Assembly (NCBI GenBank): GCA_002310035.1
Contig: DBYC01000080.1
Coordinates: 5,687 to 22,261, forward strand
Direction of reading: 5' to 3'
Length of the DNA: 16,575 bases
DNA from: a bacterium UBP6_UBA1196
GTDB lineage: Bacteria > UBP6 > UBA1177
The translations under genes were made by a program, and so were the position numbers. This document shows positions 7,066-13,525 of the stretch, one piece after another (the stretch's first letter is position 1; every line of letters begins with the position of its first letter). Below the pieces are notes generated by a model. It was not told where the DNA came from, searched no databases, and saw only the letters and a program-made list of their open reading frames with translations.

Positions 7066-8037
7066 TCACCTGTGGTTTCCGTTGTTTTTAACATACCAGC
7101 GGTAAACTTTCTCTATTCCGTCGGTAAGATTTGTGCGTGGCTTCCAGCCCAGACTTTTTATTTTAGTAATGTCAAGCAGCTTTCTGGGCGTTCCGTCAGG
7201 TTTCGATGTATCCCAGACGATGTCGCCGTCATAACCGACGATATCCTTGATTATGAATGCGAGCTCGTAAATCGTGAGATCCGTGCCTGATCCGATGTTG
7301 ATGTGTGTGTTGCGGATTTCGCTCATTCCTTTGGTCACATCAGAAAAAGAGACATTTTCCATCAGCATTACGACCGCTTCAGCCAGATCACCGCTGTACA
7401 AAAATTCGCGCTTCGGCCTGCCGCTTCCCCAAAGTTCGACAAAATCGCGCCCCTGCACCTTTGCCTCGTGGAATCTTCTGATCATCGTCGGCAGGACATG
7501 ACCGTTCTGGAGATCGAAAGTGTCGTTTTCACCGTAAAGATTGGTCGGCATAACCGAAATGAAGTCGGTCCCGTACTGAATGTTGTATGATTCGCAGAGT
7601 TTGAGACCGGCGATCTTCGCGATCGCGTAAGGCTCGTTCGTGTATTCGAGTTCGCTCGTGAGAAGGAAATCCTCTTTCATCGGCTGCGGCGCGAATTTTG
7701 GATAAATGCAGCTCGAACCGAGGAAAAGAAGTTTTTTCACTCCGAATTTCCATGAACTGTGGATCACATTCGACTCGATCATCAGATTATTGTATATCAT
7801 TTCGGCGCGGAAAACCGTGTTCGCCCCGATTCCGCCGACACGCGCCGCCGCAAGAAAAACATATTCCGGCTTAGTTTCGGCAAAAAAGCGTTCCGTCTCG
7901 GCCTGATTTCTGAGATCAAGCTCTGCCGAAGTTTTCAAAATCAGATTGTTGTAACCTTTTGACTGAAGTTCGCGCACGACAGCGCTTCCGACAAGCCCCT
8001 TGTGGCCTGCGACAAAAATCAAAGAATTTTTTTCCAT
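7066..8037 (-). CDS. fcl: GDP-L-fucose synthase
   Basis: 323 residues, close to the E. coli enzyme (321). It makes GDP-L-fucose from GDP-4-keto-6-deoxy-mannose by epimerisation and NADPH reduction, for O-antigen, capsule or glycan synthesis in the cytoplasm. The extended-SDR features are clear: 'AGHKGLVGSA' (Gly11, Gly14, Gly17) for NADPH, 'LGSSCIYP' with Cys110 at the epimerisation site, and the Tyr137-xxx-Lys141 catalytic pair in 'NEPYAIAK'. 'ENDTFDLQNGHVLPTMIRRF' is also characteristic. The start has a GGGAG ribosome site. No gmd gene or other sugar-nucleotide gene lies next to it, so its partner must be encoded elsewhere. It is followed by a YitT family gene. Confidence 0.95.
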   Translation of the reverse strand: MEKNSLIFVAGHKGLVGSAVVRELQSKGYNNLILKTSAELDLRNQAETERFFAETKPEYVFLAAARVGGIGANTVFRAEMIYNNLMIESNVIHSSWKFGVKKLLFLGSSCIYPKFAPQPMKEDFLLTSELEYTNEPYAIAKIAGLKLCESYNIQYGTDFISVMPTNLYGENDTFDLQNGHVLPTMIRRFHEAKVQGRDFVELWGSGRPKREFLYSGDLAEAVVMLMENVSFSDVTKGMSEIRNTHINIGSGTDLTIYELAFIIKDIVGYDGDIVWDTSKPDGTPRKLLDITKIKSLGWKPRTNLTDGIEKVYRWYVKNNGNHR

Positions 8038-8066
8038 TGTCCGCTCCCAAAACAGAAAAACGGCTC

Positions 8067-8095
8067 AATATAGCATCTTTTATCGATGCCGCCAA
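8067..8095 (-). promoter_or_regulatory. Promoter of fcl-yitT with an inverted repeat in its spacer
   Basis: On the minus strand TTGGCG (8090-8095) and TATATT (8067-8072) are separated by 17 nt. The spacer is exactly an inverted repeat, GCATC-N7-GATGC (8073-8089). A second 5-7-5 inverted repeat, TGCAG-N7-CTGCA, lies upstream at 8101-8117. A regulator could bind these arms, but chance palindromes this short are common. Confidence 0.45.
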
Positions 8096-8178
8096 CTTTT
8101 TGCAGTTATTGTCTGCAGCAAACTTTTCCTGCCGTATACCGCTATTCCGGCATTCGATATTCCAAAAGAAAGCTGTAC

Positions 8179-8206
8179 TTGATTTTTTTCTGAATCTGAC
8201 AATAAT
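8179..8206 (+). promoter_or_regulatory. Possible promoter of the first lipoprotein gene
   Basis: TTGATT (8179-8184) is followed after 16 nt by AATAAT (8201-8206). An alternative -10, TATGAT at 8209-8214, has no good -35. The A/T-rich stretch is the only plausible promoter in the divergent gap, but the exact elements are uncertain. The rest of the gap from 8038 to 8240 holds the fcl promoter and nothing else that I recognise. Confidence 0.35.
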
Positions 8207-8240
8207 TTTATGATTTTTGTGGTGTTGAATGGAGGTTTCC

Positions 8241-9989
8241 ATGAAATTCAGAATTTTTTCAGCAATTTTTTTAGCCGTTTTCTCTTTCTGCTTTGTTTCT
8301 TGCGGCGGAAGTGACGAGGGCGGCGAAAGTTCAGGCGGCGGAGGATCCGCATGCGAAACGACTTTGGACTGCCCGATGGGTTATGTCTGCGACAAAACTG
8401 AAAAGATATGCACTCAGAATAACGGAAACAACGGCGGGGCCGACTCAGGAGACTCCTGTGACGACTGCGATTCCGGCGATTCCGGCTCGAACGGAGGTGC
8501 CGACACAGGTGATTCCGGCAGCTCAAACAAAGGAACAGCTCAGGATCCGTGCAAACCAGGCGCAACGCAGGAATGTCCGTATCAGGGGAACCCGAATGCG
8601 ATCGGCAAAGGCCCGTGCAAACAGGCTGTCAGAACATGCAAAGCTGACGGAACATGGGGAAAATGCGAAGGCGAAGTCCTTCCGGTTTTTGAAATAGGTC
8701 CTCTCTGCAGCGATGGAATCGACAACGACTGCAACGGCGTAGTTGACGACGGAACAGACATCGACGGCGACGGTTACGGCGCATGCGAAGACTGCTGCGA
8801 AACTGCTGACGAGTGCGGCGGCTACGACCCGGCGACAATAAACCCGGCCGGTGCCGAAATTTCAGACAACGGAGTAGACGACAACTGCAACGGTCAAATT
8901 GACGAAGACCCTTCCTGCGACGGCTCAGACGAACCGCTCCAGCTTGACGATTACCCAGGCAACGCGGTAAAACTTGCCCACGCAATGGGCATCTGCGGAG
9001 ACCAGCTTGTTGAAGCGACACTCTCGCTTGCCGGTGACCCGGTAACTGAATCAATTGCGGATGAGCAGTGTATCCAATATACTTACAATGCTGGTGGAAA
9101 CCCAATTTCCAGACAAAGTCTTCCTATGCCGTATTACACCAGCGAATACCAGACTTTTGCGGCAGCCACCAAATACGGTAACAGCATAACACCGAAAGAA
9201 GGCTCCAAAATGGCTGTTCTGTCCACAGGCGATTGGGACAATCCCACTCAAGAATTCCATTGTGCAAAGCTCTCTTCCGGCGACATGAAAACGGCAAGCA
9301 AAGTTCCGGCAGACTGGATGAACATGATGCCCGGCTGCACTATTCCAAGATCACCGGCATGCGGTGGAACAGCTGTTGAAGACGGTCTTACAAACCAGTG
9401 CGACGGAAAAACGATTCCGACGGTTCAGGACCCGGTAATGCTCACGCTAAAAATCAAAGTGCCGAAAAACGCCCGTGCTTTCCAGTTCAACCTTTTCTTC
9501 CTCTCGGCTGAATATCCGGGAACCGTCTGCGGAGACGGCGCATTCAACGACTTTTTCTTCGCTCTTCTTGATTCGGAACACAACACCAAATATCCGGATG
9601 ACGAGTTTCAGAATCCATACGACAAAAACTTGGGAAAAGATGCAAAAGGTAACTTCGTCGGAATCGATCTTGCACCCGAAGGGCTTTTTACTATCTGTGA
9701 TCCTACTGAGACTGAATATAATGACTACACTTCTTTCTGTACCGACGGGGTTTCGCTGCTTGCTGGAACAGGTTTTGACAATCTTCCGGGTTATACCGGC
9801 GGTGGAACAAACTGGCTCACGACGCGCGGAAACGTTGTTCCGGGAGAAACGATCACTTTGAGACTCGCAATTTTCGAACAGGGAACCGTTTGGACTTACG
9901 GTCCTGACCACTCATACGATTCGACCGTTCTTCTTGACGGTTTCAAATGGCTTCCGAACCCTGCAAAGGCCGGAACATCGCAGTACTAA
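8241..9989 (+). CDS. Secreted lipoprotein with MopE-type metal-binding motifs and a choice-of-anchor-L-like domain
   Basis: 582 residues. A lipoprotein signal peptide ends in 'FCFVSC', so Cys21 is probably lipidated and the protein exported to the envelope surface. Next come a Cys-rich segment 'CETTLDCPMGYVCD' (38-51) and a Gly/Asp/Ser linker with DSG repeats (60-98). The segment 'CPYQGNPNAIGKGPCKQAVR' runs into two MopE-type motifs, 'DGIDNDCNGVVDDGTD' (158-173) and 'NGVDDNCNGQIDED' (210-223), the pattern named after the methanotroph copper protein MopE. From about 240 onward it resembles the choice-of-anchor-L region ('FNLFFLSAEYP', 'FNDFFFALLDS', 'TNWLTTRGNVVPGETITLRL', 'DSTVLLDGFKW'). ATG8241 has a GGAGG site; an in-frame ATG at 8229 does not. 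A close paralogue follows. Ligand and role are unknown; metal or calcium binding is inferred. Confidence 0.85.
   Translation: MKFRIFSAIFLAVFSFCFVSCGGSDEGGESSGGGGSACETTLDCPMGYVCDKTEKICTQNNGNNGGADSGDSCDDCDSGDSGSNGGADTGDSGSSNKGTAQDPCKPGATQECPYQGNPNAIGKGPCKQAVRTCKADGTWGKCEGEVLPVFEIGPLCSDGIDNDCNGVVDDGTDIDGDGYGACEDCCETADECGGYDPATINPAGAEISDNGVDDNCNGQIDEDPSCDGSDEPLQLDDYPGNAVKLAHAMGICGDQLVEATLSLAGDPVTESIADEQCIQYTYNAGGNPISRQSLPMPYYTSEYQTFAAATKYGNSITPKEGSKMAVLSTGDWDNPTQEFHCAKLSSGDMKTASKVPADWMNMMPGCTIPRSPACGGTAVEDGLTNQCDGKTIPTVQDPVMLTLKIKVPKNARAFQFNLFFLSAEYPGTVCGDGAFNDFFFALLDSEHNTKYPDDEFQNPYDKNLGKDAKGNFVGIDLAPEGLFTICDPTETEYNDYTSFCTDGVSLLAGTGFDNLPGYTGGGTNWLTTRGNVVPGETITLRLAIFEQGTVWTYGPDHSYDSTVLLDGFKWLPNPAKAGTSQY
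8469..8519 (+). repeat. GATTCCGGC repeats coding for the DSG linker
   Basis: The 9-mer GATTCCGGC occurs at 8469, 8478 and 8511, each in frame and coding Asp-Ser-Gly. Related DSG and DTG codons lie nearby (8443-8519). The first two copies are exactly adjacent. Such in-frame repeats could change linker length by slippage without breaking the reading frame. Confidence 0.6.
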
Positions 9990-10012
9990 GCGCATTTCGT
10001 CCCTATCTCACG

Positions 10013-10024
10013 GATTTTCATAAA
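10013..10024 (+). repeat. Shared 12-bp element GATTTTCATAAA, copy 1
   Basis: GATTTTCATAAA lies 24 nt after the first lipoprotein stop and 5 nt before the -35 box of the second lipoprotein gene. An identical copy is at 11526-11537, in the same position relative to the next candidate promoter. It may be an A/T-rich upstream promoter element or a remnant of the duplication. Confidence 0.45.
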
Positions 10025-10029
10025 CTTTC

Positions 10030-10057
10030 TTGATATTTTCCCGATAAATATTAAAAT
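10030..10057 (+). promoter_or_regulatory. Promoter of the second lipoprotein gene
   Basis: TTGATA (10030-10035) and TAAAAT (10052-10057) are separated by 16 nt, giving a predicted leader of about 22 nt before ATG10086. The A/T-rich 12-mer at 10013-10024 lies just upstream. The two paralogous lipoproteins therefore probably have separate promoters. Confidence 0.5.
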
Positions 10058-10085
10058 AATGCGGTTTATTTTTTTGGGGGGAAGC

Positions 10086-11510
10086 ATGAAATTTCTGAAA
10101 ATTGCTTTAGTTGCAATGTTTTTTGTCTTCTGTTTCGTTTCCTGCGGCGGCGAAGACGATGAAAAAGAAGAAAGCGTCATACTGGACACGCCGTGCGAGA
10201 CGACCCTGGATTGTCCGATGGGTTATGTCTGCGACAAAACGATAAGCAGATGTTCTAAAAACGACGGCGGCAGTTCCCAAAGCGGCGAAACCGCCGATTC
10301 CGGCGACGAGTCAGATTCCGGCGATTCCGGAGACTCAGGCAGCGGCAATTCACCGAAAGGCTCGTCGATAGATCCCTGCACACCAGGCACAACGCAATAC
10401 TGCCCGTATCAGGGGAATCCCGACGCTCTCGGAAAAGGCCCCTGCAAAGAAGCTGTCAGGACATGCAACGCTGACGGAACATGGGGAAAATGCATCGGCG
10501 AAGTCCTTCCTGTCTTTGAAATAGGCGAAGAGCTCTGCCACAACAATATAGACGACGACTGCAACGGTGTCATTGACGACGGAACGGATCTTTACGGCGA
10601 AGGGACACCGGCCTGCACATACGAAGAAGTCTACTACGACTGCGATTACGAAGTCGACCCCAGTTCTAAAGATCCTTACGACTATGCGAAAGCAATGGGA
10701 ATCTGCAAAACGACAAAAGAAGATTCCGACGAATGGGGTCTTATCAGCGCGAAAATTTCCGCTCCCGAAGGCACTGCGACTCCTCATGCCACTTCAAACG
10801 GTCTGCTTTCGGCTCTCGGAAATGTCATAAAACCGAAAGAAGGCGGATTAATGCTTGGACTCAGCTCGGGAACAGTCTCGAATCCTGCAAAAGACGGCAC
10901 CAGCGGCGGAACAAACAACAGCGGTGCACCGGCAGACTGGTATAAAGCACACGGCTATTCTTTCCCCTCCGCAGGTTCCTGCCCCTCATCAGGAACAAGC
11001 GGAAGTGTAAACGACGCCGTCATGCTCACTTTGAAGATCAGAACCCCCAAAGCTGCGAAATCATTCAGCTTCAATATCTATTTCCTGACATATGAATATC
11101 CGACTTACATTTGCTCTATATACAACGATTTCTTCATCGCACTGCTTGATTCATTGCACACGAGCCCCGATCCGGCACTTCAGAACCCGTATGACAAGAA
11201 CCTGGCAATGGATGCTAAAGGCAACCCTGTCGGCGTAAACCTCGCTCCTGGCGGACTTTTCACTCAATGCGTAAATGTTCCTGGTAAAGGAGTCACATCA
11301 TGCGTAAGCACGGAAGAACTTCAGGGCACAGGTTTTGAATCAAACGGCGGAACAGGCTGGCTTACGACCAGAGGAAATGTCAAAGGCGGCGAAGTCATAA
11401 CCCTGCGTCTTGCGATCTGGGATCTCAACGATCAGGCACTGGATTCGCTCATTCTCATCGACAATTTCAGGTGGGATGTCGCAGAACACAAACCAGGAAC
11501 AAGCCTGTAG
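10086..11510 (+). CDS. Secreted lipoprotein, paralogue of the upstream gene
   Basis: 474 residues with the same architecture as the upstream protein. The signal peptide ends in the identical 'FCFVSCGG' (lipidated Cys20), then 'CETTLDCPMGYVCDKT' (37-52), an acidic DSG-repeat linker (60-90), 'CPYQGNPDALGKGPCKEAVR' and a single MopE-type motif 'NNIDDDCNGVIDDGTD' (153-168). The second MopE motif of the neighbour is missing. The C-terminal choice-of-anchor-L-like region (about 195-463) keeps 'YNDFFIALLDS', 'QNPYDKNLAMDAKGN', 'GWLTTRGNVKGGEVITLRLA' and 'DSLILIDNFRW'. An in-frame ATG at 10059 has no ribosome site; the Gly-rich GGGGGGAAG before ATG10086 and the signal-peptide start support 10086. A tandem duplication followed by divergence explains the pair. 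Function unknown; a surface-exposed, divalent-metal-binding protein is inferred. Confidence 0.85.
   Translation: MKFLKIALVAMFFVFCFVSCGGEDDEKEESVILDTPCETTLDCPMGYVCDKTISRCSKNDGGSSQSGETADSGDESDSGDSGDSGSGNSPKGSSIDPCTPGTTQYCPYQGNPDALGKGPCKEAVRTCNADGTWGKCIGEVLPVFEIGEELCHNNIDDDCNGVIDDGTDLYGEGTPACTYEEVYYDCDYEVDPSSKDPYDYAKAMGICKTTKEDSDEWGLISAKISAPEGTATPHATSNGLLSALGNVIKPKEGGLMLGLSSGTVSNPAKDGTSGGTNNSGAPADWYKAHGYSFPSAGSCPSSGTSGSVNDAVMLTLKIRTPKAAKSFSFNIYFLTYEYPTYICSIYNDFFIALLDSLHTSPDPALQNPYDKNLAMDAKGNPVGVNLAPGGLFTQCVNVPGKGVTSCVSTEELQGTGFESNGGTGWLTTRGNVKGGEVITLRLAIWDLNDQALDSLILIDNFRWDVAEHKPGTSL
10296..10331 (+). repeat. GATTCCGGC repeats coding for the DSG linker (paralogue)
   Basis: GATTCCGGC occurs at 10296 and 10314, with the one-base variant GATTCCGGA at 10323, again encoding Asp-Ser-Gly in frame. 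The same 9-mer is used in the paralogue, although linker length and order differ between the two genes. Confidence 0.55.
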
Positions 11511-11525
11511 CTCTATTTTACAAAA

Positions 11526-11537
11526 GATTTTCATAAA
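11526..11537 (+). repeat. Shared 12-bp element GATTTTCATAAA, copy 2
   Basis: Identical to the copy at 10013-10024. It lies 15 nt after the second lipoprotein stop and 3 nt before the candidate khpA -35 box. Confidence 0.45.
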
Positions 11538-11540
11538 AAA

Positions 11541-11567
11541 TTGCTTTTTTAAAAAAATACATAAAAT
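11541..11567 (+). promoter_or_regulatory. Possible promoter of khpA-apbE-like-rarA
   Basis: TTGCTT (11541-11546) and TAAAAT (11562-11567) are separated by a short 15-nt spacer in very A/T-rich DNA. The downstream leader has a small inverted repeat, GTTGAA-N6-TTCAAC (11584-11601), followed by a T-run just before the ribosome site. It is too weak to call a terminator but could fold in the message. Confidence 0.3.
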
Positions 11568-11621
11568 AAGAAATTCGTGTTGCGTTGAATTGTTTTTCAA
11601 CCTAATTTTTTGGAGGATCTT

Positions 11622-11861
11622 ATGAAAGAATTTGTTGAATTTATCGTGAAGAAAATTGTAGATTCACCTGATGCAGTCGACGTCAGCTTCATCGAAGGAA
11701 AGAGCACCGCGATAATCGAACTCAGAGTAGCTCCCGAAGATGTCGGCAAAATAATCGGCAAAAGCGGCCGCACCGCAAATGCTCTCCGCACTCTCGTCAG
11801 CGCGCTTGCAAGCCGTCAGAACCAGAAAGTCGTTTTGGAAATCATCGAAGAGAATAAGTAA
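11622..11861 (+). CDS. khpA: KH-domain RNA-binding protein
   Basis: 79 residues, the usual size for KhpA (YlqC) proteins. It consists of one KH domain, with the RNA-contacting GXXG loop in 'VGKIIGKSGRTANALRTLV' (Gly-Lys-Ser-Gly). KhpA proteins bind RNA, often with KhpB/Jag, and influence cell size and small-RNA activity in Gram-positive bacteria; Gram-negative homologues are less studied. ATG11622 has a strong GGAGG ribosome site (11612-11616). In many genomes this gene lies near rpsP, rimM and trmD, but those are absent here. The stop overlaps the next start by one base (TAATG), so the membrane protein that follows is translationally coupled. Confidence 0.92.
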   Translation: MKEFVEFIVKKIVDSPDAVDVSFIEGKSTAIIELRVAPEDVGKIIGKSGRTANALRTLVSALASRQNQKVVLEIIEENK

Positions 11862-13525
11862 TGTCCCCAAAAAGAAAAGTACGCGCATCTGAACTCGCGG
11901 CAAGCAAAAACAGCAACTCACATTGGCGTTACCTGATCCTCCTGATAATCGTCGGCGGACTTTTTCTTTATTTTATGATCAAATGGACAAGCGACAAAGA
12001 ATATGACCGTTTTGCAATGGCTAAGCAGTATTCCGAATATTACAAGGATTTTTTCGTCGAAAAACCGCTTACTTACACAGTTTTTGAAGAAAACAAACTT
12101 GTGATCAGGGCGACCAATCTCGGTTCAGACTTTTGGGACAAGGATTTTCCGGCAATGATCCGGCAGTCTGAAAACGAAGTCAACGAGATGCTGAATGTTG
12201 CTAAGCTTATCAACGAGACACACCAGCAAAACGGCGAGTCAGTCAAAGAAGAGCAGAATCTTTCCTCGTTTCCTGCACTTTACGAGCTTCTGGAAACCGG
12301 GAAAAAAATGTCAGAAATTTCATATTACAACCTGGCAACAGGTGAAATTTCGGAATTCTGGGAAAGGCAGTATCGCAATTTCAAAAAGAAATCAGCAGCT
12401 TATGCAAAAGCTGAAGTTGTTTTGAATTATCTTTTCGACAACCCGATGCTATCCCCCACCGAGATCCAGAACAGGAAGAAACTGCTCGACACTTTGACGA
12501 AGGAAAAAACTGATTCGTCTTCATCGGTCGACGATCTGGCGAAGCAGATCTACGCACTTTCGGACAAAACTTTCGCAAACATGCTGAAAAACGCTCTGGA
12601 AAAACCGGCCTCGATCTCGGAAAACGAGAAAAAGGCGCTTCTTCTCAACATTCTGGCACACATAAAGGTTCACTCAACGATCGATAAAATGCCGAATTTC
12701 GAGAGCGTTAAAGCTTTCATTCCTTATGCCGATCCGAACAAAATCGAACTTAACGGTGCAAAGAAAAGCGTAAAGATCCTGAGCCCGAATATAAGCGTAG
12801 ATGTCAACTTTTTCAGAGAGGCACTTTTCATGAAGCTGCTTCACGAAAAACTGCCGAAAGTGAAATTCAACTACCTGATCTATCTGGGAGACCGCCACGG
12901 AATGTGGAAACTTCCGAAAGAATACATACGCTGGTCGGTTTCGATCGACGATCCTTTCTCCGTAACAGACAAAATACGCGGCGCAATCAAACTCATGCCG
13001 GAGGAAGGATATTTCGTCATCACACGCAGAAACGAAAATGTGATAATGACGCGCCTCGAGGATCTGAGTGAAAAAATCAGGAAAGACCTTGATTCCATTA
13101 AGGAATACGACGCCAAAAACACATATCTCCTGCAGCTTAGAAAGGATTATCCCGACAAGATCTATTTCTTTGACCCGATCAAAAAGACGATGTTCCGCAA
13201 ATACGACACACCTGTCGACTGGCGGACAGCGGCTTCAGTCGAGAACAATCTGGCTGCTTTCGTTATTGATGAAGAAGATCCTGTCAGGGCGAGAATGCTC
13301 TCCTACTCTCTTTTCATCTCGGACGACGCGCAGATCACCGATCACGAAAAAGGGTTTTCAGACACGATTTTTGCTGTTCTGAAAAACGATTCGACCGTTT
13401 TTGTTCCGCAGAAATTCAAGGAACTTTTTATGACCCCCGAAGATGTGAAAGAGGCTAAGATCAAAGCCGACTACAAAGCGAGAGGGCTCAATCCGGACGG
13501 TTCTGTTCCTACCAGAAAAAAATGA
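11861..13525 (+). CDS. Membrane-anchored protein with a degenerate ApbE-like fold
   Basis: 554 residues. A basic N-terminus precedes one transmembrane helix (about 23-40), with the rest probably periplasmic. The middle and C-terminal parts follow, segment by segment, the layout of ApbE FAD:protein FMN transferases: 'LYELLETGKKMSEISYYNLATGEISEFW', 'KAFIPYADPNKIELN' (284-298), 'VKILSPNISVDVNFFREALF', 'NYLIYLGDRHGMW', 'IRWSVSIDDPF' (356-366), 'KIYFFDPIKKT' (433-443) and a late 'ASVENNLAAFVID...ARMLSYSLF' strand-helix. The residues needed for catalysis seem lost: the K-G-Y of 'GGIAKGY' reads F-R-E-A, 'TSG' reads 'ITR', and the metal-binding D/T of 'DALSTALF' are R and Y. I infer an inactive ApbE-fold scaffold; this rests on recalled motifs, not an alignment. 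Co-translated with khpA (1-bp overlap) and rarA (4-bp overlap). Confidence 0.6.
   Translation: MSPKRKVRASELAASKNSNSHWRYLILLIIVGGLFLYFMIKWTSDKEYDRFAMAKQYSEYYKDFFVEKPLTYTVFEENKLVIRATNLGSDFWDKDFPAMIRQSENEVNEMLNVAKLINETHQQNGESVKEEQNLSSFPALYELLETGKKMSEISYYNLATGEISEFWERQYRNFKKKSAAYAKAEVVLNYLFDNPMLSPTEIQNRKKLLDTLTKEKTDSSSSVDDLAKQIYALSDKTFANMLKNALEKPASISENEKKALLLNILAHIKVHSTIDKMPNFESVKAFIPYADPNKIELNGAKKSVKILSPNISVDVNFFREALFMKLLHEKLPKVKFNYLIYLGDRHGMWKLPKEYIRWSVSIDDPFSVTDKIRGAIKLMPEEGYFVITRRNENVIMTRLEDLSEKIRKDLDSIKEYDAKNTYLLQLRKDYPDKIYFFDPIKKTMFRKYDTPVDWRTAASVENNLAAFVIDEEDPVRARMLSYSLFISDDAQITDHEKGFSDTIFAVLKNDSTVFVPQKFKELFMTPEDVKEAKIKADYKARGLNPDGSVPTRKK

Noticed and set aside
6335..7105. Plus-strand open frame of 256 residues
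   Set aside because: Antisense to the YitT gene, highly charged and without domain motifs; a shadow frame.
9447..9911. Minus-strand open frame inside the first lipoprotein gene
   Set aside because: Lies wholly opposite the conserved C-terminal domain and has no motifs or ribosome site of note.
11584..11610. Intrinsic terminator before khpA
   Set aside because: The GTTGAA/TTCAAC stem is only 6 bp and A/T-rich, and the T-run is interrupted and merges into the ribosome site of khpA.
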